Assembly: GCF_016908195.1 (NCBI RefSeq)
Contig: NZ_JAFBDK010000007.1
Span: forward strand, 62,001 to 126,000
Direction: 5' to 3'
DNA length: 64,000 nucleotides
From: Jeotgalibacillus terrae
GTDB lineage: Bacteria; Bacillota; Bacilli; Bacillales; Jeotgalibacillaceae
This document shows, one piece after another, positions 9,333-16,973 of this stretch; within the stretch, counting starts at the first letter, position 1, and each line of letters opens with the position of its first letter. The notes under the pieces were generated by a model. That model worked only from the letters and a program-made list of their open reading frames with translations, searched no databases and had not been told where the DNA came from. The position numbers and the translations under genes were made by a program.

Positions 9333-9403
9333 ATGCGCATGTGCAATTTTCCATATTATGATATAATTGCTAGAATAAAATGAAAAGGAAGGATAAATAG
9401 TAA

Positions 9404-9661
9404 ATGAAGGTTTTACAGCTTGCAGCTAAAATTGCTGCGGCCATTGGTCTTGTGAATGTCGGATTCTTGATTTTCGGGAAAGGCTGGCTATTGCCAGAAT
9501 CACTTATCATGCTTTTGATCGCCCTGATGTCGCTTACGACTGGAGTCGAATTATATGCAGATAAGGAACGTGGTAACAAATCGGCTTACGCTTATTTCGT
9601 CTTAAGCGGACTGATCGTGTTTGCGGTTGGATTGATGGCAGCGGAAAATCTAACTACGTAG
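9404..9661 (+). CDS. Small membrane protein, possibly DUF3953-like
   Basis: The 85-residue product has three hydrophobic segments (about residues 5-25, 29-47 and 62-80) joined by short polar turns, including ELYADKERGNKSAYA. AAGGAAGGA lies upstream of the ATG, and a TATAAT box at about 9361 gives a plausible promoter. Size and layout recall small Bacillus proteins of the YczI/DUF3953 kind, but this is a weak resemblance. Its end overlaps the convergent gene by 12 bases. Confidence 0.6.
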   Translation: MKVLQLAAKIAAAIGLVNVGFLIFGKGWLLPESLIMLLIALMSLTTGVELYADKERGNKSAYAYFVLSGLIVFAVGLMAAENLTT

Positions 9662-10522
9662 TTCGATCTTTTTTCTAACCGCCTCTCCAATCTGTCTGAT
9701 TGCATTTCTGCCTCCATAGCTCCCATGACTCAGACCGTTGCTGTCCGCTCCCCCGCCAAGCGCCAGAAATTGCTCAGATGGTTTGAAGTGCAGACCAATC
9801 ACTTCAGCGCCAAACTCCTCACTATAGCCGGTTTGAAAATAAGCAGCCGGATATCCTTCAATTTCATTCACAACCCCAAGCTCATTTGCCGGATAAAACC
9901 GTTGAAATCGTTCGCAGTGCTCTTTGCCTAGTATCAGAATCTTACCTGGCGATAAAAATCGAATTGTGTCAGATAACAACGATCTGACTTCAGGTGAACC
10001 CGTCACTGATTCCCTGCCTCTGATCTGTCCCATCTGCTTTAAAGTTGGTATAGGAAAGAAATCTATATGTACAACAGGTCTTAGATCCACGTCCTTATAG
10101 AACGAATAACCAAGTCCATTCAAAAAGCCTTCTAGTTTTGCACCATCGCGTTTACCGAACCATCCGCTATAAACCGTATCCCGCTCAAAATAAGTCTGAT
10201 AGTGTTGAATCGTCTCAAAGAGCGCCTGTTCATTACTCCGGTATTGATACAGACTGACACCCTCTTCCCTCACAAAAAAACGTGACTTCTCATCAGCAAG
10301 TAGACTCCCGTCAGTCGCCACAAACTCCTTTGAAGAAGGGTTCGTACCAATCGTCACCAGCGAACCCGGACTGCGGCGGCCAAACCATACAACCGGAATC
10401 GAACGGTCCATTACATGATCTGCAAACACAGTGGTCTTTAAGCTCTCCTGAAAATCAGCCGCTTTACGAATGAGGCTGACTGCTTCTTTAAGCTTTTGTT
10501 CAGATAATCCGGTTGAGTTCAT
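9650..10522 (-). CDS. Conserved hypothetical protein with a possible uracil-DNA-glycosylase-like fold
   Basis: The 290-residue soluble protein is not one I recognise. Near residue 47 it has VVWFGRRSPGSLVTIGTNPSSKEF, and near 206 KILILGKEHCERF, with IGLHFKPSEQF about 40 residues later. A hydrophobic strand ending in GxNPS and a later strand ending in G, followed by a His-containing motif, is the order found in the uracil-DNA-glycosylase superfamily, but the catalytic residues are not clearly identifiable. The C-terminus is rich in Gly and Ser. ATG at 10522 has GAGGAAAA upstream. It is a single-gene unit. Confidence 0.65.
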   Translation of the reverse strand: MNSTGLSEQKLKEAVSLIRKAADFQESLKTTVFADHVMDRSIPVVWFGRRSPGSLVTIGTNPSSKEFVATDGSLLADEKSRFFVREEGVSLYQYRSNEQALFETIQHYQTYFERDTVYSGWFGKRDGAKLEGFLNGLGYSFYKDVDLRPVVHIDFFPIPTLKQMGQIRGRESVTGSPEVRSLLSDTIRFLSPGKILILGKEHCERFQRFYPANELGVVNEIEGYPAAYFQTGYSEEFGAEVIGLHFKPSEQFLALGGGADSNGLSHGSYGGRNAIRQIGEAVRKKIELRS

Positions 10523-10561
10523 GATGATTTTCCTCTTTCTCCCTGTTATATGGTCATGCTG

Positions 10562-10608
10562 GGGACGGAGGTGAAAGTGTCATCTCATGACACTTTCACC
10601 TCCGTCCC
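10562..10608. repeat. Full copy of the GGGGACGGAGG palindromic repeat
   Basis: A perfect 22-base inverted repeat (GGGACGGAGGTGAAAGTG plus TCAT) surrounds a 3-base centre CTC. It is the cleanest copy in the window, with GTGCACAT to its right. It lies between divergent genes. Confidence 0.9.
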
Positions 10609-10745
10609 TACAGTGCACATTAAATTCCCCACTTCAGCCCTATACAAACCTTACTTCAGCCCATACCGTCTTAAGATGAAGTGAAACAAATGAAGCAGTA
10701 GAACTTGGACACATTATCCTGTATTTTACTTTTTTTGAAATTTGA

Positions 10746-10770
10746 GTTTTTGTCATGGCGAGACGGGAAA
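10746..10770 (+). promoter_or_regulatory. Candidate SigB promoter of the metallo-hydrolase gene
   Basis: GTTTTT, 13 bases and GGGAAA stand about 45 bases before the ATG at 10815, giving a leader close to 38 nucleotides. Confidence 0.5.
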
Positions 10771-10814
10771 ATGATAGATGGAAGCCAAAACTTTCTATTA
10801 AAGGAGAATGCAAA

Positions 10815-11600
10815 ATGGACAGGAAAATACCAGTTACGTCTGTTAAATCCGGCAAGCTGATTGAAGCCGCACCAGGCATTCATCAATATACAAATCAGGT
10901 TGTGAATCTATTTTTCGTAAAAGCTGAAGCCGATCCGGGAAACTGGGTGCTGATCGATGCGGGCATGCCTTCATCTGCTGAACAGATTATTGAACAGGCC
11001 GAAAAACTTTTTGGAAAAGGTGCACGCCCAAAAGCCATTTACCTGACACACGGACACTTCGACCATATCGGCAGCCTCGAGACACTGATCAAAGCTTGGG
11101 ATGTGCCTGTCTATGCTCACACGGAAGAATTCCCTTATCTCACTGGTCAGCTTAACTATCCGGAACCTGATCCTAACGCAGGCAGAGGAATGGTCGTAAA
11201 ACTCTCTCCTTACCTCTTTCCGAATGAAGGAATTGATATCAGCGGGCAAATCAATGTTTTGCCTGAAGACCATGAACTCGAGCACCTGCCAGGATGGCAC
11301 TGGATTCATACGCCAGGACATACACCAGGACACGTCTCCTATTACCATCATTCAAGTAAAATCATGATCGCAGGAGACGCACTTATTACAGTTAAACAGG
11401 AATCATTATTCAATGTATTAACTCAAAAGAAAGAATTAGACGGACCACCCGATTACCTTACTCAAGACCAGGTGCTCGCGGGACAATCTATCAGGATTAT
11501 CCGCGACCTGAAGCCTAAACTGCTGCTGACAGGTCACGGTATGCCAATGACAGATGAAGAATTCAGTTCCCAGGTTGAAGATGTGCTGGGAGATGAATAA
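10815..11600 (+). CDS. Metallo-beta-lactamase-fold hydrolase
   Basis: The 261-residue protein has the HxHxDH dinuclear-metal motif at residues 79-84 (THGHFDHIG), a second-metal His in HTPGHTPGH, the bridging Asp in AGDALI and a C-terminal His in LTGHGMP. This is the glyoxalase II / MBL-fold group; the substrate is unknown. ATG at 10815 has AAGGAG eight bases upstream and is preferred to an in-frame ATG 20 codons earlier, which would overlap the SigB-like promoter. It ends at a symmetrical terminator shared with the convergent SEC-C gene. Confidence 0.88.
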   Translation: MDRKIPVTSVKSGKLIEAAPGIHQYTNQVVNLFFVKAEADPGNWVLIDAGMPSSAEQIIEQAEKLFGKGARPKAIYLTHGHFDHIGSLETLIKAWDVPVYAHTEEFPYLTGQLNYPEPDPNAGRGMVVKLSPYLFPNEGIDISGQINVLPEDHELEHLPGWHWIHTPGHTPGHVSYYHHSSKIMIAGDALITVKQESLFNVLTQKKELDGPPDYLTQDQVLAGQSIRIIRDLKPKLLLTGHGMPMTDEEFSSQVEDVLGDE

Positions 11601-11646
11601 GGAAGTATAACGGTGTTGCAGCATGTTTTTTTCTTCATAAAAAAAT

Positions 11647-11675
11647 AGCACAGCAGGCTCTGTCCCTGCTGTGCT
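11647..11675. terminator. Bidirectional terminator between the MBL hydrolase and SEC-C genes
   Basis: AGCACAGCAGG and CCTGCTGTGCT form a perfect 11-pair stem with an A-rich left and T-rich right flank. A related CAGGCTCTGTCCCTG core recurs at about 16535. Confidence 0.8.
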
Positions 11676-11682
11676 GCATATT

Positions 11683-11976
11683 TTATTTGCCGCAGCATTT
11701 CTTATATTTTTTCCCGTTTCCGCAAGCGCAAGGGTCGTTTCGTCCTGCTTTCATAGGCTGTTGTTCTTTTCTTTTCGTAAAGTTAACAACATTTGAAGGC
11801 GCAGGTGGTGTTCCCGAAAGATCTGAAGGTTTTTTGCCTTTTAAAGTCCAGCGGGTTGTATGATTCATATAGGTAATTAACAAGTCAGCAACAACAGCAA
11901 CCTCTTTTTTGGTCGGAGGTTCAAATTCTTCAAAAAGCGTGTTCAGAATAACGTTTATTTCGATCTCATTTCTCAC
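11683..11976 (-). CDS. SEC-C zinc-motif protein
   Basis: The 97-residue product ends in the SEC-C signature: [20 protein letters not shown], with Cys pairs that bind zinc as in the SecA C-terminus. The N-terminal 60 residues are helical and acidic with no known domain. Its GTG start at 11976 overlaps the stop of the upstream ORF (GTGA), so the two are translationally coupled. Together they would make about 150 residues, so a single protein split by a frameshift is an alternative. The motif suggests a role in nucleic-acid or ribosome-linked zinc binding, but nothing more specific. Confidence 0.75.
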   Translation of the reverse strand: MRNEIEINVILNTLFEEFEPPTKKEVAVVADLLITYMNHTTRWTLKGKKPSDLSGTPPAPSNVVNFTKRKEQQPMKAGRNDPCACGNGKKYKKCCGK

Positions 11977-12140
11977 AAAATATCTAATGTCTGCCGAACA
12001 TCATCTAACTCACTCTTCGTTAATGACATCATCAATTCCTCAAGAGGACCATCAGGATCAGCCGCAATCTCCCGTCTCTTTATATCCTTCTCAAACTCTT
12101 TCAGCCCTCGTAAGAACTGTCTTCTATGCTGCTGATTCAT
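11973..12140 (-). CDS. Small helical protein coupled to the SEC-C protein
   Basis: The 55-residue product, [19 protein letters not shown] and onward, is charged and helical with no recognised domain. ATG at 12140 is chosen because AGGAGAGG lies just upstream; a start seven codons earlier would place that ribosome site inside the coding region. It overlaps the SEC-C ORF by four bases. It may be a separate subunit or the N-terminal part of one split protein. Confidence 0.6.
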   Translation of the reverse strand: MNQQHRRQFLRGLKEFEKDIKRREIAADPDGPLEELMMSLTKSELDDVRQTLDIL

Positions 12141-12196
12141 GCTACCTCTCCTTTTTGCCATTGATTGATGACTATATTTTTAGGTATGTACATACC

Positions 12197-12318
12197 GGGG
12201 ACGGAGGTTAAGTTACCCTCTCCTGTACACAACGGGGACACAATAATGCCTATAAATCTAAAAGTACTCAACCCTGTCCCCTGCCTGTACATTTCGTGTT
12301 ACTCTAACCTCCGTCCCC
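12197..12318. repeat. Composite palindromic repeat: GGGGACGGAGG element with a second element nested inside
   Basis: The outer arms are GGGGACGGAGGTTAAGT (12197-12213) and ACTCTAACCTCCGTCCCC (12301-12318). Inside, GGGGACA (12234-12240) and TGTCCCC (12275-12281) form a second inverted repeat, itself bordered by TGTACA on both sides. The same two-layer structure occurs at 16582-16710. Confidence 0.8.
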
Positions 12319-12339
12319 ACTGTGTACACCCAACAAACC

Positions 12340-12369
12340 TTGCCAAACCATCACGTTACACTGTATACT
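12340..12369 (+). promoter_or_regulatory. SigA-type promoter of the MerR-family gene
   Basis: TTGCCA, an 18-base spacer and TATACT lie just downstream of the composite repeat. Transcription would start near 12376. A MerR regulator often controls a promoter with such a long spacer, so autoregulation is possible. Confidence 0.55.
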
Positions 12370-12383
12370 TTTCTTACTTTGAC

Positions 12384-12809
12384 TTGCGAGAGGACGATGA
12401 GTATTTTGGGAAGGCGCTAATACGGATTGGAACGGTTGCGAAGCGCAGTGGGCTTTCAACCCGGACGATTGATTATTATACACAGATGGGGCTTTTGGCT
12501 TTTGAGCGGTCGGATTCGAATTACCGGTTATATCCGGAGTCTGTACTGGAGACACTGAAGGAGATTCAGCTTCTTAAGGATCGACGGATGACTTTGGATG
12601 AGATTAAGGCATTTTTGGAAGTGAAGCCTGTTTCTAAAAGCCCGGCACTCGAAGAAGTGAACGCGGAGATTGTTTATCTGGAGCAGAAGATTTTATCGCT
12701 CAAAGAGGAATTTGAAACTGCCACCCCTGAAGATAAACATTATATAAAAGAAGAAATTCAGTTGAAAATGATCCCGCTGCTTCAGCTGATGACAACATTA
12801 CTCAGTTAA
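12384..12809 (+). CDS. MerR-family transcriptional regulator; start codon uncertain
   Basis: The MerR-type winged-helix is clear: IGTVAKRSGLSTRTIDYYTQMGLL, then a wing (SDSNYRLY), then LKEIQLLKDRRMTLDEIKAFLE, and a coiled-coil C-terminus. Effector-binding residues are not apparent. Relatives start directly before R-I-G, but that position is ATA (12420-12422), with a good GGGAAGG five bases upstream. The only in-frame standard start after the promoter is TTG at 12384, seven or so bases from the predicted transcript end and without a ribosome site. A seven-codon ORF from ATG 12397 ends in TAA overlapping the ATA. The CNNM gene follows 38 bases downstream and may be in the same transcript. Confidence 0.75.
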   Translation: MREDDEYFGKALIRIGTVAKRSGLSTRTIDYYTQMGLLAFERSDSNYRLYPESVLETLKEIQLLKDRRMTLDEIKAFLEVKPVSKSPALEEVNAEIVYLEQKILSLKEEFETATPEDKHYIKEEIQLKMIPLLQLMTTLLS

Positions 12810-12847
12810 AAAATTCGGAGGTGAATCCCCTTTTTCAGGGGAATTTA

Positions 12848-14158
12848 TTGGACAGTATATTGATTTTAAATCTTGTTCTTGTAGCTGTATTGATTGGATT
12901 GACGGCCTTTTTCGTAGGGTCTGAGTTTGCGGTAGTGAAAGTGAGAATGTCGCGCGTGGACCAGCTGATTGCTGAAGGAAATAAGACAGCGCCGATTGTG
13001 AAAAAACTGGTGACAGATCTGGATTATTATTTATCAGCGTGTCAGCTCGGTATAACCGTGACTGCACTTGGACTTGGCTGGCTTGGTGAGCCGACTGTTG
13101 AAAAGATTCTGCACCCTGTGTTTGACAGCTTCGGTGTACCTGCTGCGATGTCTACCATTGTATCATTCGCTGTAGCGTTCGCACTGGTGACGTTTTTACA
13201 CGTGGTAATCGGTGAACTTGCACCTAAGACGCTTGCGATTCAATTTGCTGAAAGAATGACACTGCTGCTTGCCCGTCCGCTCTATTGGTTTGGTAAAATC
13301 ATGTTCCCTGCGATCTGGACATTGAATGGTTCAGCACGTCTGTTACTGCGCGCATTTGGTGTGCAGCCGGCGGGACACGAGCAGGCACACTCAGAAGAAG
13401 AGCTGAAAATCATTATGGCACAAAGTTTCAAGAGCGGTGAAATCAATGAAACTGAGCTTTCATTTATGGAAAATATTTTTGCTTTTGACGAGAGTGTAGC
13501 AAAAGATATCATGGTACCCCGTGTACAGATGGAAACCCTTGATATCAACATGACAACCGATGAAATACTCAGCATTATTGATGAACACGAATACACGCGT
13601 TTTCCTGTAACGACCGATAATGATAAAGACCATATCATTGGCTTTATTAATGTAAAGGAAATGCTGACAAATATCGTACGTGAGCGTTCACATCAAATTG
13701 CAGATACGCTTCATGAGATCGTGCTGCTTCCTGAGCAGACACCACTTCAGGATGCAATGCTGAAAATGCAGCTCGAACGCGTTCATATGGCACTCATTAT
13801 CGATGAACATGGCGGAACATCCGGCTTGCTGACACTTGAGGATATCCTCGAAGAAATCGTTGGTGAGATCCGGGACGAATTCGATGAAGACGAGCGCAAT
13901 GACATTGAAGAAATCAGTGACCTGGCCTATTGTGTAAACGGTCGTGTCCTGCTTGATGAGCTTGAGGAAAGATTCGGCGCCCAGTTTGAAGGTGCTGAAG
14001 ACGTTGATACGATCGCCGGCTGGGTGCTGCATAAGAAGAATGAAGTGTCAGAAGGTGACCGGATTCCAAGTGATGAAAAGCATATATGGACAGTTGAAGA
14101 AATGGATAATCATCAGATTTTGAGAGTCCGTCTGGATGTTCAACAGGCTCATCTATAA
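12848..14158 (+). CDS. CNNM/CorC-HlyC family membrane protein with tandem CBS domains
   Basis: The 436-residue protein has the CNNM (DUF21) membrane region in residues 1-190 with LNLVLVAVLIGLTAFFVGSEFA at the N-terminus, two CBS domains at about 200-330 (MVPRVQMETLDI; HGGTSGLLTLEDILEEIVGEI), and a C-terminal CorC_HlyC transporter-associated domain. The family is linked to Mg2+ efflux and is often mislabelled hemolysin. TTG at 12848 has AGGGGA five bases upstream; a GTG nine codons earlier has no space for a ribosome site. CCCC at 12827-12830 could pair with that GGGG, a possible local hairpin. It ends at a strong terminator. Confidence 0.88.
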   Translation: MDSILILNLVLVAVLIGLTAFFVGSEFAVVKVRMSRVDQLIAEGNKTAPIVKKLVTDLDYYLSACQLGITVTALGLGWLGEPTVEKILHPVFDSFGVPAAMSTIVSFAVAFALVTFLHVVIGELAPKTLAIQFAERMTLLLARPLYWFGKIMFPAIWTLNGSARLLLRAFGVQPAGHEQAHSEEELKIIMAQSFKSGEINETELSFMENIFAFDESVAKDIMVPRVQMETLDINMTTDEILSIIDEHEYTRFPVTTDNDKDHIIGFINVKEMLTNIVRERSHQIADTLHEIVLLPEQTPLQDAMLKMQLERVHMALIIDEHGGTSGLLTLEDILEEIVGEIRDEFDEDERNDIEEISDLAYCVNGRVLLDELEERFGAQFEGAEDVDTIAGWVLHKKNEVSEGDRIPSDEKHIWTVEEMDNHQILRVRLDVQQAHL

Positions 14159-14169
14159 CCTTGAATGAG

Positions 14170-14200
14170 AACCCCTGTACGCTCAATGCGTACAGGGGTT
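14170..14200 (+). terminator. Terminator of the CNNM gene
   Basis: AACCCCTGTACGC and GCGTACAGGGGTT form a perfect 13-pair stem with a five-base loop and a short T run. Confidence 0.88.
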
Positions 14201-14325
14201 TTATGCGTGAAGAAGCTTTCATTCATCAAATTAACAACTATATCTTTTGAAAAATTGGGCAGGATAAAGAAAATAGTGAAATTCACCGGGTGAAAAGCTA
14301 TCTTATACAGAAAGGTGAAAAACAA

Positions 14326-15327
14326 ATGACCTTTATCTGGTTTGCACTTGCTGCAATTGTAACTGTTTACGCAGCCTTAAAGCTCTCAACTTATGCAGAT
14401 GTAATCAGCACGAAAACATCAATGGGCGGAGTATTAGTTGGTACGATTTTACTCGCAGGTGCAACCTCACTTCCTGAAGTAACAACGAGTTTTTCTGCAG
14501 TATGGATCGGAAATAATGATATTGCAGTCGGAAATCTGCTTGGATCGAACTTATTTAATGTATTTATTCTTTCCTGCTTCGACCTTTACTACAGAAAAAA
14601 ACAGCTCTTCTTACAGGCTAGTCATGATCATTTATATACAGCAGGAATCGGACTGCTGCTGACGTTTCTCATCATGATTTCCTTAACGCTCCGTATTGAC
14701 TACACTATTTTCGGGGTGGGCATTGATTCACTGCTCATTGCAGTCATCTACCTTGCGAAAATTCTGATTCTTGGTCGATTATCAAAAACTAATCAGCTTG
14801 TCACACAACCAGAGAAACCGCCGCTGACTACACCGGATTCATCAGATATGATGATGTCTGTTAAACAAGCTGCAGTCAGATTTACTATTGCAGCGATCGT
14901 CATCATGGGTGCAGGTACACTGCTGTCGATCACAGGTGATCAGATCGCATTGATCACCGGGCTCGGTTCAAGCTTTATCGGAAGCTTTCTTGTAGCAGCT
15001 GCAACGTCATTTCCTGAAGCAGTAGCTGTATTTACTGCATTACGACTCAAGAACATCAACATGGCGATGGGCTCTATTCTTGGAAGTAACATTTTCAATC
15101 TATTTATTATTGCCGGCTCAGATCTGGTCTATCGGGATGGTGCGATCATCTCAACCGTCTCATCCTCTCACTTAACAACCTCAATCGGGATCTTTATTCT
15201 TTCATTAATTGCAACCTGGGCCGTTTTAAGAAAAAGAGTATCTTCTGCGTTCATGTACATGCTCCCTTCCCTGCTGGTGGTTGTCATTTATTTTGTTACG
15301 TCATATCTGATTTTTATAAATAGCTGA
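14326..15327 (+). CDS. Ca2+/cation antiporter family protein (CaCA superfamily, YrbG-like)
   Basis: The 333-residue membrane protein has the two inverted CaCA alpha-repeats: AGATSLPEVTTS with AVGNLLGSNLFN, and AAATSFPEAVAVF with AMGSILGSNIFN. The Glu in each (PE) is the ion-binding residue. About ten hydrophobic segments flank a polar central loop near residues 155-185. Such proteins exchange Ca2+ or other cations for Na+ or H+. ATG at 14326 has AAAGGTGA upstream and is chosen over an in-frame ATG 12 codons earlier. It is monocistronic, closed by a terminator. Confidence 0.88.
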   Translation: MTFIWFALAAIVTVYAALKLSTYADVISTKTSMGGVLVGTILLAGATSLPEVTTSFSAVWIGNNDIAVGNLLGSNLFNVFILSCFDLYYRKKQLFLQASHDHLYTAGIGLLLTFLIMISLTLRIDYTIFGVGIDSLLIAVIYLAKILILGRLSKTNQLVTQPEKPPLTTPDSSDMMMSVKQAAVRFTIAAIVIMGAGTLLSITGDQIALITGLGSSFIGSFLVAAATSFPEAVAVFTALRLKNINMAMGSILGSNIFNLFIIAGSDLVYRDGAIISTVSSSHLTTSIGIFILSLIATWAVLRKRVSSAFMYMLPSLLVVVIYFVTSYLIFINS

Positions 15328-15340
15328 TTATTGTATATGA

Positions 15341-15367
15341 AAAGCTCCTGTTTTGAGCAGGAGCTTT
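15341..15367 (+). terminator. Terminator of the antiporter gene
   Basis: AAAGCTCCTG and CAGGAGCTTT form a perfect ten-pair stem followed by a T run. Confidence 0.88.
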
Positions 15368-15556
15368 TTTCTTATGCATATCTTTAACAGAGGTCACGGT
15401 GCCAACAGAGAGAAAAAATTTGCAATGCCTCATTTTAACTCCTTTTTCCCCATTCTGCTGACTGCATAATATTCATTCCTCTCACGCTATGCATATCCAC
15501 CTGGCAACAGGGTATACGTATTAAGCACCTAAACCAGAAAAGAAGGGGGCAGTCAT

Positions 15557-16451
15557 ATGAAAATACTTAAAAGAACAGGAATTATCTTACTGGCTCTCAT
15601 CCTCTTTGTTGTTACATGGGGATTGATTGAGCCATATTTTATTAATACTGAAGAAGAACCGGCTGAGATTGCCAGTCTTCCTGAGGGTTGGGCCGGACAG
15701 GAGCTGGCAGTAATCGGGGATTTTCAGGTTGGTATGTGGATGGATAATACATGGACCATTGAAAGAGCAGTAGATCAGATTATTGAGAGAAATCCTGCTG
15801 CTGTGCTGTTGACAGGGGATCATGTCTACCACGTTAAAAAAGGCAGTGAGAAAGAATTAAACGAAGTGCTTGAGCTGTTACAGCCACTGGCGGACAGTGA
15901 TATCCCTGTCATGACTGTGATGGGTAATCATGATTACTCTCTGGAGAAAAATGATGATAAGCCGGATACCGCTTATGTTGAAAATATGACTCAGCGGTTT
16001 GAGGAAATTGGTATCCATGTTCTTCAGAATGAACATCTTGTGCTGAATCTGACTGACAACGGAGCAGTGGTTGGAGAGGCGGATGAAGAGTCTCTTTATA
16101 TAGGCGGAATTGGTTCCTCCTGGGCAGGTCGAGCAGACGCTGAAAAAACACTTTCAGGAATTCCTGATGATGCCCCACGCTTTATGCTGATGCATAATCC
16201 GGAAGCCTTCCAGTCTATTCAGGGCGGTCTGTCTCCTGTTGCAGCAGCCGGCCATACTCACGGCGGACAGATCAGCATCCCTTTCATACATGACTTTGTT
16301 TAAAGGAGAAGAAGTACATGCTGACGGCTGGACAGAAAAAGACTTTGGCCAGAATGGAAACAGACTATATGTAAACCCGGGAATTGGATTCAGTGATGTT
16401 CCACTAAGATTTGCTACACCTCCGGAAGTAACTTATTTTGAATTAAAGTAG
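15557..16451 (+). pseudogene. Membrane-anchored metallophosphoesterase, frameshifted near the 3' end
   Basis: The ATG at 15557 (AAGGGGG upstream) opens with a single N-terminal membrane anchor. Calcineurin-like motifs follow: GDFQVG, LTGDHVYH, GNHDYS, and GHTHGGQI. After IPFIHD the frame hits TAA at 16301-16303. The +1 frame continues without a break as LFKGEEVHADGW and YVNPGIGFS to 16451, exactly the C-terminal block of YkuE-like phosphoesterases. Removing one T from GACTTTGTTTAAAGG (about 16294-16308) rejoins the frames to about 298 residues. The catalytic core is complete before the shift, but the C-terminal strand is lost. It is either a real lesion or a base-call error. Confidence 0.85.
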
Positions 16452-16482
16452 GCGGAATAGAGATTTTATGAGAGTCACAGCA

Positions 16483-16500
16483 GGGATGGAGTTAAGTGTG
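16483..16500. repeat. Degenerate half copy of the GGGGACGGAGG repeat
   Basis: GGGATGGAGTTAAGTGTG resembles the left arm of the family with two changes. Between the phosphoesterase stop and the CsbD gene there are about 320 bases without a gene: this half copy, a CAGGCTCTGTCCCTG segment at 16535-16549 like the one at 11653, and the composite repeat that follows. Confidence 0.5.
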
Positions 16501-16581
16501 CCACTTTTAGAAAGGTTTTATAAAACGGCAGAGCAGGCTCTGTCCCTGATGTGCCGGGGTTTTTGTGTGCGTGTGCATGCT

Positions 16582-16710
16582 GGGGACGGAGGTTGCGTGG
16601 TCATCAAATGTGCACTTGGGGGACACAGGATGAAAGTTTAGCCGTTCTGCCTGTTGGGCTCAACAGTGTCCCCCAAGTGTACATATCATGTCATTCTAAC
16701 CTCCGTCCCC
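16582..16710. repeat. Second composite palindromic repeat with a perfect inner palindrome
   Basis: The outer arms are GGGGACGGAGGTT (16582-16594) and ATTCTAACCTCCGTCCCC (16693-16710). Within them, CACTTGGGGGACAC (16613-16626) and GTGTCCCCCAAGTG (16666-16679) form a perfect 14-pair inverted repeat around 39 bases. The inner core ends in CTCAAC-nn-TGTCCCC, as in the composite at 12197. Confidence 0.82.
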
Positions 16711-16771
16711 AAAGTGCACTGTTCCTTTCACCACATAACAAAAGCCCCTGCAATCACAGGAGCCCTACACA

Positions 16772-16954
16772 TTACTTATTCGCGTTATTTTTAAAGTTGC
16801 CAATACCATCCTGAATATCGCCTTTTGTTTTGTCTTTTTTACCTTCTGCCTGCATATTCGGATCGTTTTTTGCGTTGCCTACCTGGTCTTTTGTTTCGCC
16901 TTTGACTTTGTTTACTGCGCCTTTGATTTTGTCGCTCATACCTTTATCAGCCAT
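16772..16954 (-). CDS. CsbD-family general stress protein
   Basis: The 60-residue hydrophilic protein begins ADKGMSDKIKGAVNKVKGETKDQVGNA and is built of the Lys/Gly/Asp-rich repeats typical of the CsbD family (about 60 residues). Its molecular role is not known; in Bacillus it is a SigB-dependent stress protein. ATG at 16954 has AGGAGTGAT upstream; a 20-codon in-frame extension would run through the promoter. A good SigB promoter lies inside the 3' end of the upstream gene. GC-rich repeats follow downstream. Confidence 0.9.
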   Translation of the reverse strand: MADKGMSDKIKGAVNKVKGETKDQVGNAKNDPNMQAEGKKDKTKGDIQDGIGNFKNNANK

Positions 16955-16973
16955 GTTTATCACTCCTGTAAGG

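Noticed and set aside
10562-10608. GGGGACGGAGG palindromes considered as ordinary terminators
   Set aside because: They lack T runs, occur between divergent genes too, and are near identical in sequence between sites, which terminators are not.
11973-12140. SEC-C pair as a certain frameshifted single gene
   Set aside because: The GTGA overlap is a normal coupling pattern and I have no firm recollection of a fused relative, so two genes were annotated and the alternative noted.
12165-12383. N-terminal extension of the MerR protein through the composite repeat
   Set aside because: The extension translates the repeat and shows no domain; the promoter at 12340-12369 lies inside it.
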